Assembly (NCBI RefSeq): GCF_022539505.1
Contig: NC_061514.1
Coordinates: 41,404,869 to 41,468,868, forward strand
Origin: Lolium rigidum
Taxonomy: Eukaryota > Streptophyta > Magnoliopsida > Poales > Poaceae
DNA length: 64,000 nucleotides
Direction: 5' to 3'
In this document: one piece after another, positions 10,901 to 21,923 of the stretch
Position numbering within the stretch: the stretch's first letter is position 1
Layout of the letters: each line of letters opens with the position of its first letter
Notes under the pieces: model-generated
What the model saw: the letters and a program-made list of their open reading frames with translations, nothing else
Told to the model about the DNA's origin: nothing
The model's database searches: none
Translations under genes and position numbers: made by a program

Positions 10901-12494
10901 TGATACGTCTCAAACGTATCTATAATTTCTTATGTTCCATGCTATTTTTATGATGATACTCACATGTTTTATACACATTATATGTCATTATTATGCATTT
11001 TCCGGCACTAACCTATTAACGAGATGCCGAAGAGCCAGCTTGTCGTTTTCTCGCTGTTTTTGGTTTCAGAAATCCTAGTAAGGAAATATTCTCGGAATTG
11101 GACGAAATCAAAGCCCAGGGTCCTATTTTTGCACGAAGCTTCCAGAAGACCGAGGGGGAAAGGAAGTGGGGCCACGAGGCGCCGACACAACAGGGCGGCG
11201 CGGCCTAGGTCTTGGCCGCGCGGCCCTGGCGTGTGGGGCCCTCGTGTGGCCCCCCGCGTTGCCCTTCCACCTACTTAAAGCCTCCGTCGCGAAACCCCCG
11301 CACCGAGAGCCACGATACGGAAAACCTTACTGAGACGCCACCGCCGCCAATCCCATCTCGGGGGATTCAGGAGATCGCCTCCGGCACCCTGCCGGAGAGG
11401 GGATTCATCTCCCGGAGGACTCTACACCGCCATGGTCGCCTCCGGATTGATGAGTGAGTAGTTCACCCCCGGACTATGGGTCCATAGCAGTAGCTAGATG
11501 GTTGTCTTCTCCTCATGTGCTTCATTGTCGGATCTTGTGAGCTGCCTAACATGATCAAGATCATCTATCTGTAATGCTATATGTTGTGTTTGTTGGGATC
11601 CGATGAATAGAGAATACTATGTTATGTTGATTATCAATCTATTACCTATGTGTTGTTTATGATCTTGCATGCTCTCCGTTGTTAGTAGAGGCTCTGGCCA
11701 AGTTTTTGCTAGTAACTCCAAGAGGGAGTATTTATGCTCGATAGTGGGTTCATGCCTCCATTAAATCTGGGACAAGTGATGGAAAGTTCTAAGGTTGTGG
11801 ATGTGTTGTTGCCACTAGGGATAAAACATTGATGCTATGTTCGAGGATATAGTTATTGATTACATTACGCACCATACTTAATGCAATTGTCTCGTTGCTT
11901 GCAACTTAATACCGGAAGGGGTTCGGATGATAACCTGAAAGTGGACTTTTTAGGCATAGATGCATGCTGGATAGCGCTCTATGTACTTTGTCGTAATGCC
12001 CAATTGAATCTCACAATATTCATCATATCATGTATGTGCATTGTCATGCCCTCTCTATTTGTCAATTTCCCAACTGTAATTTGTTCACCCAACATGCTAT
12101 TTATCTTATGGGAGAGACACCTCTAGTGAACTGTGGACCCCGGTCCATTCTTTTACATCGAATACAATCTACTGCAATACTTGTTTTACTATTCTCTGCA
12201 AACAACCATCATCCACACTATACATCTAATCCTTTGTAACAGCAAGCCGGTGAGATTGACAACCTCACTGTTTCGTTGGGGCAAAGTACTTTGGTTGTGT
12301 TGTGCAGGTTCCACGTTGGCGCCGGAATCCCTGGTGTTGCGCCGCACTACACTCCGTCACCATCAACCTTCAACGTGCTTCTTGGCTCCTACTGGTTCGA
12401 TAAACCTTGGTTTCTTACTGAGGGAAAACTTGCTTCTATACGCATCACACCTTCCTCTTGGGGTTCCCAACGGACGTGTGTATACACGCTATCA
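10901..12494 (+). mobile_element. Gypsy A 5' LTR
   Basis: It matches 37174-38766 throughout with scattered differences. The likely promoter is around TACTTAAAG at 11271-11279, followed by a GC-rich leader. The open frames inside it are present in both LTRs but have no recognisable domain. Confidence 0.95.
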
Positions 12495-12505
12495 AGCTCT
12501 TTTTC

Positions 12506-12523
12506 TGGCGCCGTTGCCGGGGA
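12506..12523 (+). promoter_or_regulatory. Primer binding site, tRNA-Asp type (first copy)
   Basis: TGGCGCCGTTGCCGGGGA is complementary to the 3' end of plant tRNA-Asp. It lies 11 bp after the LTR end and primes minus-strand synthesis in the life cycle. A second identical site follows at 12592-12609. Confidence 0.85.
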
Positions 12524-12591
12524 ACTGAAGAAAAGTTACGCCACAGAGATCTCTAACTCCCACGTCAACTACGCGCCAGCAGCTCTTTTTC

Positions 12592-12609
12592 TGGCGCCGT
12601 TGCCGGGGA
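12592..12609 (+). repeat. Second, duplicated tRNA-Asp primer binding site
   Basis: The segment AGCTCTTTTTCTGGCGCC through CCGGGGA is repeated 86 bp downstream of the first copy, so the leader holds two full PBS sequences in direct orientation. Confidence 0.85.
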
Positions 12610-12818
12610 GATCAAGACACGCTGCAAGGGGAGTCTTCACAATCCAATCTCTTTACTTTGTTTTTGTCTTGCTTTATTTTATTTACTACTTTGTTTGCTG
12701 CACTAAATCAAAACACAAAAAAATTAGTTGCTAGTTTTACTTTATTTACTATCTTGACACAAAAAAATTAGTTACTTGCATTTACTTTATCTAGTTTACT
12801 TTATTTACTATTGTTAAA

Positions 12819-13507
12819 ATGAGCAATCCTGAAGTTGAAGTTCGTTCGTTTAAGCAACAAGGAGGAGAATGTTTAAAAGATGCTTGGTATAGAATTAGTG
12901 ATGCTCATAATAGGTGCACTAAGAAACACTCCACTATTATTCTACTCAGGAATTTTTATGTTGGTATCTCTAGTTGGAATAGGTATGTTCTTGATTGTCT
13001 CGCGGGAGGTAATTTCCTAGGTACTCCTGCCTTAGAAGCTAGTTGAATTATTGAGAGTCTATTTGGAAAACCACCAGTTAATGAAGTTAAAACTGAAATC
13101 TCTCTTGAAGATATTATGAAAAAGATGGAGACCATAGAGCAAATCTTCCAAGTATTGAAACTAAATTGGGAATACTATTTAATAGCACTAATAAATTTGA
13201 TGAATCTCTAGGAGGAATTAATAAGAGAATTTCCGTCTTAGAAACTTGTGCTACTCATGATAATCAAACCCATAGGATTAGTGAACTTGAAGAAGCTATG
13301 GGAATTTTGGGTTCAACTTTTTCTTCTCTTAAGTATAAAGAGAAAGCTTATGTGGGTAAGGAGCAAAAGTTCATGTATGTCTCTAAGGTGCCTAAACCAA
13401 AAAACTATTATAGGCCTAAAATTGACAAAGCTCTTAATAGCACTATAGATAATGGAGCATCTAAGGTACCTATTGATGTTGATGCTTCATCTCTTGATAA
13501 TACTTGA
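12819..13507 (+). pseudogene. Gypsy A gag-like remnant
   Basis: An ATG at 12819 opens a frame reading FKQQGGECLKDAWYRISDAH and LLRNFYVGISSWNRYVLD, typical of the capsid-like gag region of Athila-type elements. It stops at a TGA (13044-13046). The same frame continues for a while (IIESLFGKPPVNEVKTEISL), then a frameshift near 13150 passes to the frame ending at 13507 (ISVLETCATHDNQTHRISEL, coiled-coil-like). No zinc knuckle, protease or polymerase follows. With an early stop and a shift it is unlikely to make a full gag. Confidence 0.75.
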
Positions 13508-13945
13508 TACACACTTTCTGCGCCTAGCTGAAAGGCGTTAAAGAAAAGCGCTTATGGGAGACAACCCATGTTTTTACTACAGTAATTTTGTTTTATATTT
13601 GAGTCTTTTGTTTACTACTGTAGCAACCTCTCCTTATCTTAGTTTTATTGCATTTTTGTGCCAAGTAAAGTCTCTAATAGAAGTAAGATACTAGATTTGG
13701 ATTACTGCGCAGAAACAGTTTTCTTTGCTGTCACGAATCTGGGTAAAATTCTCTGTAGGTAACTCAGAAAATTATGCCAATTTACGTGAGTGATCCTCAG
13801 ATATATACGCAACTTTCATTAGTTTTAAGTTTTCTCATCTGAGCAAGTCTGGTGCCTGTTAAAAATTCGTCTTTACGAACTGTTCTGTTTTGACAGATTC
13901 TGCCTTTTATTTTGCATTGCCTGTTTTGCTATGTTAGATGGATTT
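13508..13945. other. Gypsy A internal non-coding sequence left of the Gypsy B insertion
   Basis: No genes are seen. The sequence ends in CTTTG (13946-13950), one half of the Gypsy B TSD, and resumes at 21563. Confidence 0.7.
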
Positions 13946-14585
13946 CTTTGTGTTGCTGCCAAAACCCACCGGCGGGCAGCGACGGGCAACACCGTAGAGC
14001 CGGGAACAACCTAGGGCTGCGGCTGGCCGAGGTCCCTCCGAGCGACGGCCCGCAAAGCCTTCTGGTACACACGTCCGATGCTGATGCAAGGGCGTGCCAC
14101 CTGACCTATACCTGGTCGGGAAGGTGATGGAGATGCCTCGCTTAGTTTCCTCGCATGGCATACACGTAAACATTAAATACGAGCCTCGATCGGCTCTCGA
14201 AGTTATCCCGTGAATCGGCTCAAGGAGCCGATCCACCCATGATTCGTACAAGGTGCACGAATATATGGTGGTCCCGCTTGATCAAGATAAAGCTAATGAG
14301 ATCTACGACGATTTAGGGTTTTCACCGCATAATCGGATCATCCTACTCAGGATTGGGCCTCGCGGCCACGCACGGTGATCGTAAGCCGATCCTAGACAAG
14401 GCCTAAAAACCAACACGAGGTTGATCCCCGGAACATCCTGTCTAGGACTAGCAAACGACACCCTACGTGCCGCTGGATCCTCCAACCCTTTGTAAGGCCT
14501 AACTATTGCAGATATTAAACTAATCCTCGATGAACAAGGAGCAATCGTAACGGATCGGATCTACTAAATAACGATCAAGCGGGGT

Positions 14586-14620
14586 GCCGCCCCTACACCT
14601 AAGATAGGTGTAAGGGCGGC
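14586..14620. repeat. Hairpin 1 in the Gypsy B LTR
   Basis: GCCGCCC-C-TACACCTA pairs with TAGGTGTA-A-GGGCGGC around a 3-base loop, with one mismatch. It is repeated in the right LTR at 21031-21065. Confidence 0.85.
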
Positions 14621-14754
14621 TAGATACGTCAGGGTTGCACTACGATAGCATGTTACGCGAAGAACTATGCTAACCCTAACACATCTATGATAACTACGTT
14701 GCTCGCCATCAACAAGGCTTCAGTACGAGCAACGCATGAACAACGTGGAGCTAG

Positions 14755-14789
14755 TGCTGCCTAGATCGCAAGATGCGATCTAGGCAGCA
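14755..14789. repeat. Hairpin 2 in the Gypsy B LTR, perfect 16-bp stem
   Basis: TGCTGCCTAGATCGCA, loop AGA, then the exact reverse complement. The same 35 bases lie at 21203-21237 in the right LTR. A weaker 8-bp stem (GTTGCTCG...CGAGCAAC, 14698-14733) precedes it. Confidence 0.9.
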
Positions 14790-15320
14790 TGTTGCTTACC
14801 GGTAGAAACCCTCGAGATGAAGGAGTTGGCGATGCGCCGAGATTGATTTGGTTGGTTAAACGTTGGTTGTTGTTTATTCCATAAACCCTAGATACATATT
14901 TATAGTCCAGGGGACTTTCTAACGTGGGAATAATCCCCACCGTGCACGAGACAAATTCTAACTAACCGATACGTAATCTACTATGTTACAGATACAAGGG
15001 CAAACTAGCCCAACTTTGCATAACAGGCCGATTCTCGTAACTCTTCTATGTATACCCTTTAACTCCATCTTGATCGCGGCCCACCTCTGACTCGGTCAAA
15101 TTCTGGTGATAACACATGCCCCCCTGGTTTTGGAATTGGTGATTCCAAAATCACTCTGCTTTTCCTTCGTTGGGTCATGTCGTGGCAGAACCGTCGCAGT
15201 ATCCGTCATCATGATGCCTTGCCTTCTCAACTTCTCCGCGTGACCTGGCAGTTTTTTTTTCTTTTAGGCACCACTTCCTCGGAAACTGCTGTGGCATTGA
15301 ATTTCCACTATATCCCCTTT

Positions 15321-15327
15321 TATTTAA
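15321..15327 (+). promoter_or_regulatory. TATA-like element upstream of the antisense acidic ORF
   Basis: TATTTAA lies 67 bp before the ATG at 15394 in a C/T-rich leader. It is consistent with a plus-strand promoter inside the minus-strand element. Confidence 0.4.
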
Positions 15328-15393
15328 CCGCTCCGCACAGTTTATTTCCGCATCTTCTCCGCATTAGCACTCTAAAACCCCTCCTGCGCCACC

Positions 15394-15910
15394 ATGTCTT
15401 CTTCCTCCTCTGCTTCATCGGTTCTTTCCACCCAGTCCTCTTCCTCTCGCGAGCCGACGCCGGAACCGAACCCGGCGGAGGTCCACGCAGCCAACACCCG
15501 CCGCGCCATTGAGGCCGGGGAGGAGTCTAGCCATGACTTCTCCATCTGGTCAGAGGACGACAAGCCCCTGACCGACGGGGAAAGTGACCTCCGCTTCCTC
15601 GCCAACGGGGAAACGGAGGAGGAGAGCGACGACGATCGCTTCTCCTGCGACTTCACCTCTCCCGAGGAGGAGGAGGAGGAAGAAGAGGAGGAGGAGGAGG
15701 ACGACACCTCCTCCGACGAGCCGCCGGCCAAGCGGTTCTGCCCCTGGCCGGGGAACCTCAGCGACTTCGACAGCCGACGACGATGACGCTGACGAAGAGG
15801 ACGAGGACAATGAGGGCCCGGTCGGCGGCCATTGGAGCGACGACGAGCCCACCGGGAGCAGCGCCGACAGCGGCGACGACGGTGACGACGAGGGCAGCGA
15901 CGGTCCGTAG
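15394..15910 (+). CDS. Antisense acidic, serine-rich ORF of Gypsy B
   Basis: It starts at an ATG in good context (CCACCATGT). The first 130 residues begin with a serine-rich segment, pass through a predicted-disordered region and a long glutamate run, and include PPAKRFCPWPGNLSDF. That frame ends at 15786. A +1 frame opening within it continues to 15910 with more Asp/Glu and Gly (residues like SADSGDDGDDEGSDGP). A single base change near 15770-15775 would join them into about 172 residues. The ORF runs opposite to gag-protease, just inside the 3' LTR. No catalytic domain is visible; the acidic composition suggests a nuclear or chromatin-binding protein, which is inference only. Confidence 0.6.
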
Positions 15911-16014
15911 ATAGGACCTCTAGTATAGGATCAGTAGCAGTAGATGGGGCAATGTATCCCCTAGTACTCCCTTTTGAGAGCAATCAGCTCTTTATGTAAG
16001 AAATCTCGCTTATC

Positions 16015-16020
16015 AATAAA
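16015..16020 (+). terminator. Poly(A) signal downstream of the acidic ORF
   Basis: AATAAA lies 105 bp after the TAG at 15908-15910 and is preceded by a T/G-rich stretch, completing a gene-like unit on the plus strand. Confidence 0.45.
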
Positions 16021-17058
16021 GAACTTTTCCCAATTTGATTCTGCCGATTTCCTCTGAGCTTAATTTAGCCGATTTCCTCTCCTACTGACCTTGCCGATTT
16101 GTCCCCTTTGCCAATGCGTAATGAGCCGATAGCAATGCATCGGTCCATTGAAATTTACCCTTCCATTCTTCAACTGATGATTTTGAAATCTGGTTGATAA
16201 TGTAGAATCTTCAGGGAAGCCTTTGAATTCTTCCAACCAAACCTAATGGTCTTTTTAACACTCATCATTTTGTGAAGAAGGTCGCGACGAAAGATCAGCC
16301 GATGGTACCCCCAATCGGTTCTTAGACAGAGCATCCCCCAGGCCTGCTGCCCCCCGAGCCTTACTCGAGGCGAGAATGTCAGAGAGGATGCACCAAAGCC
16401 GATCACCTTTCCTCCTTAGAAAGCCGATATACCCCTTCTGTCAACACGGCTGAACTAGTACCAAAGGTTGAGAATCCTCGACAAGAAGGTTCAGGAACCC
16501 GGATCGGCTCAAAGCAGCTGAAGAAGTTCTCATTGTTTTACCCCCGCGAAGAAGCAGAGGGCCCCACAGCTGAACTGGATTTGGTGGAGATCCGGCAAAC
16601 CTCGTATAATTGCACTAGAGTCGATGGCTGCGCACCGGCTTTGTTTCTTAGTTCTAAAGTCGATGCCCTTGCATCGGCTGTATAAATTTTTTTTTTTTTA
16701 CTGGCCGATTTTCTCCTATCGGCCCCAATATTTCACTGCACACATGTTCTCCTGCACCTGTTCCCATGTTCATCGTGTTTAGGTGCCCCCCGAGCCGAAT
16801 CTGTCAGGGAATGGCAGATATCGGCTCTGTAATTCGCACGTCGGCTCCGATAGGATCAAGGACGAACACAAGCAGAACATGTGGTGAGGATATTTTTGGC
16901 CGATTACTGGGATCGGCCACCATAACGATTGAAGCGCTGGCTGAAGGTTCTGTAATGTCCCTTCGTAGATTTTCGGGGCCGATCACAAGGATCAGCCTCG
17001 CCACGTTTGCTCATCGCTTTGCTTCAGCTACATGGTCAGGCCAGTGGATAAAACCAGC
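16021..17058. repeat. Non-coding 3' internal region of Gypsy B, dense in GCCGAT/ATCGGC words
   Basis: GCCGAT or its complement appears about every 60 bases (for example near 16041, 16067, 16094, 16124, 16298, 16396, 16502, 16672, 16701, 16819, 16900, 16978). The same word also occurs in the LTRs. No reading frame here has a recognisable product. Confidence 0.7.
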
Positions 17059-18060
17059 TTAACCCTTCCCTTCGTCACGTCGATGCGCTCGCGCCGTCCA
17101 AATTGATACCCGAGAGGGGTTCTTGGCCTCGCCGCTTCCCATGCGTTCATGCCGCCCGTTGAAATTTCGGGCTGAGTCATCGGCCCGGACGACCTCTACC
17201 TCATCTCCATCCCACCGTATTATGCATTGGTGCATCGTGGAGGGAATGCAACAGTTGGCGTGGATCCAATCTCTTCCTAACAGAACAGCATAGGTGCTCT
17301 TGCTATCGACGATGAAGAACGTCGTAGGGATAGTTTTCCTTCCTACGGTTAGATCCATGTTCAGGACACCTTGCGCGTCAGATGCTTGGCCATTGAAATC
17401 ACTCAACGTTACGTTGGTCTTGATCAGATCCGAGCTAGAGCGTCCCAACCGACGTAGCATAGAGTATGGCATAATGTTGACTGCCGCTCCGGTGTCCACC
17501 AGCATCTTACTGACAGGCCTCCCATCGATATAACCTCGTAAGTACAAGGCCTTCAGATGTCTGTAGCTTTTTTCTCGTGGCTTCTCAAAGATAACCGGCC
17601 GTGGGCCGCAGTCAAGTTGTGCCACAGGTGCTTCGTCTACTCCTGGAGCACTGAACTCCGAAGGAAGGATGAACACCATGTTTGTGCCAGCCGATGTTTC
17701 ATCATCGGCTTTCCTCTGCTTGGGACGCCACTCCATCTTTCGTGGTCGACCCTCTTCGTCCAGGGTTCGCTGAACTTTTGCGGCCAGATCAGGTCGTGCC
17801 TTCCTTAAAGTATGCAAGTATAACCTTTCGGCTTCCTCCAGGCCGCGCAATCGCTGAACCCTGCGCTTTTGTGAACGGCTGAGTCCATCAGGGCACCACC
17901 TTGGCCGGTGGTACCTGTCTTCTTCTTCTTCTTGTCCCTCGTCTTCTGAATCCTCGAGATCTGCCCACCGAGGGGACTCAGCGCGTTTGCTTTGTGGCGG
18001 GAGAGGCCCTAAGCGCCTGAACACAGACAAGTTGGCTGCCTCCTTCTTCTTTTAGTTGCA
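17059..18060 (-). CDS. Gypsy B retroviral-type aspartic protease (3' part of gag-pro)
   Basis: An open frame of 323 codons on the minus strand continues the gag-pro polyprotein. The first codon of the open stretch is TTG, not a true start. An acidic and proline-rich linker (SPRWADLEDSEDEGQEEEED) leads into a retropepsin domain. KMLVDTGAAVNIMPYSMLRR holds the catalytic DTGA at residues 179-182 of this frame, and VLLGRDWIHA is the conserved C-terminal strand. The protease would cut the polyprotein during particle maturation. It stops at 17059 without a downstream reverse transcriptase, so the element depends on another for copying. Confidence 0.85.
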
Positions 18061-20338
18061 TTCTGGGCAATTGCCGATTGTGGGCAATCGGCTCATTCCT
18101 GAATCCCAGCAGTGTCTGAAGAAGGGGCAGTCCCAGTGCCTGACGTTGTCGTCTTGCTCCCTTGATTCTTCTTTGGCACGGCGCTCGTGCTCCTCGTCAT
18201 CGTGATTGTGTCGACGATGTCTTCTGGCTTCTCTAGCCAAACGATCTCTTTCATCATCATCGCTGGATCATCGGCGTTGGTCATACTGACTCACATACTT
18301 GTTGAGGAGGTGATCAGAGAGGGGTCGCTGATATCTTATGTTCTTCACTTCTCCCTCTGTGACATAGCGCTTGCCATCATGACGGAGCCGATCGCGTGGA
18401 GCGGCCTCCTCTGTATCCTTGCTACGAGAGCAGCCTGCCCTCGTCTCCATCTTTGCCGCAGTGGTGCCCAAGTCCTACCATGTTGATGCTCGAACGAGGA
18501 CCCCGGCCGGCAACCCTCGTGGTAAGTGCATGCTACCATGTTAACGGCGGGGAAGGGTTGGGTGTCGACCTTCATGGCGTACCGGTTGAAAATCAGACGC
18601 CCTTTTCTATCGCCGCTTGGATGTGCCGACGCCACACCCTGCAGCTCGTTGGTGGCATGGGAGAGCGAGTTATGCCATTTGCGTATGGCTTTCCGTTCAA
18701 CTCTTGCACCGTGGGGAATTTGAGACCTTCGGGAATCGTCAACTCGCTTCTCCTTGAGCAGGAGGTCGAAGATTTGCTCAGCTTTGGTCACGTCAAAATC
18801 AAACCCCCTGGGCAGGCCTGGTGGCTTTACCCATTTGCAGGACACGGGGGTTACCCCCCGAGTCCATTCAGCCGATGCTACCTCTTGATCTCCCGCAGAA
18901 ACTTTGTCTTCCTCCGCCTCGACCAGGACTACTGCACGCTTGAATTTGTCCTGGTACAGGTCCGGGTGGCGCTGTTCATATGACGATAGTTTCTGAACCA
19001 TGTGCGCCAGTGAGGGATAGTCTGCTTGGGAGGCCATGTCCTTGAGCGGTGTTGCAAGGCCCGCTACTGCCAACTCGACTGCTTCCTTTTCGCTATACGA
19101 ACCGAATAACATCGGTTCCTAAGATTCCCGAAGCGCTCGGATGTGATCCTCGTCACAGCTTCTCCACGCTTCGACGTAGTTGTGCTAGATCGGCAATGCC
19201 GGACTCGGAAGCCTTCGAATGGTACCGCATATGGAACCGCTCTTCCAACCGCTTCCAAGTCCGGATGGAGTCCGGTGGCAACGAGGTGTACCATCCGAAA
19301 GCCGATCCCGTGAGGGACCGTGAGAAGAACCTCACGCGTAGTTGATCCGACACCGAGGCCGGTCCTAGTTGTGCCAAATATCGGCCCACGTGCTCGATGG
19401 AGCCGGAACCATCCGATCCACCGAATTTGGAGAAGTCGTGGAGCCGATATTTAGGTGGTAGCGGGATCATCTCGTAGTCATCGGGGTACGGCTTGGAATA
19501 GCCGATTGCCCTCCGTTTCGGCACCATGCCGAACCGGTCTCTCGCATGTTGCTGATCTCGATCCGCCGTGCCGGCCGCAGGAGTTGAACTCGAAGATTCG
19601 CCGGGGTGGCGTACTTAGCCAGCCATGTTTGCTTTTCCAGCCTCCGAGCCAACCGCAGGAGCTGAGCTCCGGAGGTTCGTCGGGGTGGCGTACTTAGTTA
19701 GCCACGTCTCGCTTCTCAAGATCCGTTGCCGATGTCCCTCCCCGCTTTCCCGTAAGTCCCCGATGTTGTGGCCTGGTTTGTGAGCGCCCGGCTACCGCAA
19801 TCCGGCACATACGTGCACGTGTACCCGTGAGGGATCTCCTTAGGCGCCTCAGGCAAGAACTAGTAGTCACTAGGGTTACCACCGATCTTGTAGACGACGA
19901 ATGCCGGTGAAGCCGGCACCTCTGGTGCTGCCAACGCAAATGGCAGCGGTGGACAGGACTGGAGTGGCAACTCTCCTTGATGCGTCCCGAGAGCTGGTCC
20001 TGACGGCGAGTACTGGTGCCTCATGATCTCCTGGATCACGCGAAGAGCGACACGCTCCAACGTGTTTACCAGTGTTCTCGCAGTGGCGGTGTAGCGAGTG
20101 AGCCACCAAGTAGTTGATCTCCTCGCCGCAGGGACCCGGTGCGTTCTTCCGACGGGCAGCAGAGGTCTATCCCATCTAGTGCACCATTAGGCGAGAACCC
20201 CTTCCACCCGATGCCATGTGAACGGGTTCCGTGGAAAGAGCCGATGAGGTCGGCTTCGAGGATGACTTTGATCTCGTCATACTTCTTCTTGAGGTCGCTC
20301 GGTCGATCCTCGTACGTGACCGGAGTGCCGTCCGCCAT
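18052..20338 (-). pseudogene. Gypsy B gag polyprotein, broken by frameshifts
   Basis: It starts at the ATG at 20338-20336 (MADGTPVTYEDRPSDLKKKY). Recognisable segments follow in different frames. A retrotransposon gag (capsid) block lies in 19153-19527 (SIEHVGRYLAQLG, FFSRSLTGSAFGWYTSLPPD, WKRLEERFHMRYH). Its continuation is in 18345-19112 (DYPSLAHMVQKLSSYEQRHP), and a cysteine/histidine cluster CPFFRHCW...LPTIGNCPEC near 18060-18130 probably binds zinc. At least four frame changes and a TAG (18052-18054) before the protease show decay, although every block is present and ordered. Confidence 0.8.
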
Positions 20339-20397
20339 CTCGGATGTAGATGGCGATGTGGTCGATGACGAAGCTTGTCCCACCGGCGTGCCGAATG

Positions 20398-21562
20398 TGT
20401 TGCCGCCAAAACCCACCGGCGGGCAGCGACGGGCAACACCGTAGAGCCGGGAACAACCTAGGGCTGCGGCTGGCCGAGGTCCCTCCGAGCGACGGCCCGC
20501 AAAGCCTTCCGGTACACACGTCCGATGCCGATGCAAGGGCGTGCCACCCGACCTATACCCGGTCGGGAAGGTGATGGAGATGCCTCGCTTAGTTTCCCGC
20601 ATGGCATACACGTAAACATTAAATACGAGCCTCGATCGGCTCTCGAGTTATCCCGTGAATCGGCTCAAGGAGCCGATCCACCCATGATTCGTACAAGGTG
20701 CACGAATATATGGTGGTCCCGCTTGATCAAGATAAAGCTAATGAGATCTACGACGATTTAGGGTTTTCACCGCATAATCGGATCATCCTACTCAGGATTG
20801 GGCCTCGCGGCCACGCACGGTGATCGTAAGCCGATCCTAGACAAGGCCTAAAAACCAACACGAGGTTGATCCCCGAACATCCTCGTCTAGGACTAGCAAA
20901 CGACACCCTACGTGCCGCTGGATCCTCCAACCCTTTGTAAGGCCTAACTATTGCAGTATATTAAACTAATCCTCGATGAACAAGGAGCAATCGTAACGGA
21001 TCGGATCTACTAAATAACGATCAAGCGGGTGCCGCCCCTACACCTAAGATAGGTGTAAGGGCGGCTAGATACGCCAGGGTTGCACTACGATAGCATGTTA
21101 CGCGAAGAACTATGCTAACCCTAACACATCTATGATAACTACGTTGCTCGCCATCAACAAGGCTTCGAGTACGAGCAACGCATGAACAACGTGGAAGCTT
21201 AGTGCTGCCTAGATCGCAAGATGCGATCTAGGCAGCATGTTGCTTACCGGTAGAAACCCTCGAGATGAAGGAGTTGGCGATGCGCCGAGATTGATTTGGT
21301 TGGTTGAACGTTGGTTGTTGTTTATTCCATAAACCCTAGATACATATTTATAGTCCAGGGGACTTTCTAACGTGGGAATAATCCCCACCGTGCACGAGAC
21401 AAACTCTAACTAACCGATACGTAATCTACTATGTTACAGATACAAGGGCAAACTAACCCAACTTTGCATAACAGGCCGATTCTCGTAACTCTTCTATGTA
21501 TACCCTTTAACTCCATCTTGATCGCGGCCCACCTCTGACTCGGTCAAATTCTGGTGATAACA
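20398..21562 (-). mobile_element. Gypsy B 5' LTR (right)
   Basis: 1165 bp. A minus-strand TATAAATA lies at 21352-21345. It keeps more CG dinucleotides than the left LTR. The minus strand just past its end reads TTCGGCACGCCGGTGGGAC, the expected place for the primer binding site; the matching tRNA was not identified. Confidence 0.95.
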
Positions 21563-21567
21563 CTTTG

Positions 21568-21923
21568 TTCCATTGACTTTCAGTAGCTTTGTGCAATGTC
21601 CAGAAGTATAAAGAATGATTGTGTCACCTCTGAATATGTGAATTTTGATTATGCACTAATACTCTAATGAGTTTGTTTCGAGTTTGGTGTGGAGGAAGTT
21701 TTCAAGGATAAAGAGAGGAGGATGATATACACTATGATCAAGGAGAGTGAAAGCTCTAAGCTTGGGGATGCCCCGGTGGTTCACCCCTGCATACATCAAG
21801 AAGACTCAAGCGTCTAAGCTTGGGGATGCCCAAGGCATCCCCTTCTTCATCGACAACATTATCAGGTTCTTCCCCTGAAACTATATTTTTATTCCGTCAC
21901 ATCTTATGTACTTTACTTGGAGC
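21568..21923 (+). other. Gypsy A internal segment between the Gypsy B and C insertions
   Basis: Non-coding. It contains two copies of AAGCTTGGGGATGCC (21758-21772 and 21816-21830), the same 15 bases that form the polypurine tract at 37159-37173 next to the 3' LTR. It ends in GTCGG, half of the Gypsy C TSD. Confidence 0.75.

Larger units (their letters stand above)
13951..15114 (-). mobile_element. Gypsy B 3' LTR (left)
   Basis: 1164 bp. A minus-strand TATAAATA box lies at 14904-14897. It contains two strong hairpins (14586-14620 and 14755-14789). Relative to the right LTR, several differences in the first 170 bp are TG here against CG there, as expected from deamination of methylated cytosine. 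Confidence 0.95.
13951..21562 (-). mobile_element. Gypsy B, non-autonomous gag-protease element with antisense ORF
   Basis: LTRs 13951-15114 and 20398-21562 (about 1165 bp, TGTTG...AACA on the plus strand) are bounded by the TSD CTTTG (13946-13950, 21563-21567). Gag and protease read on the minus strand, so the right LTR is the 5' one. The 5.3-kb interior has no recognisable reverse transcriptase, RNase H or integrase. Between the protease and the 3' LTR there is instead a 2-kb region dense in GCCGAT/ATCGGC words and a plus-strand acidic ORF. Confidence 0.95.

Noticed and set aside
12506..12609. tRNA-like sequences
   Set aside because: Only the 18-base complement of a tRNA 3' end is present; they are primer binding sites, not tRNA genes.
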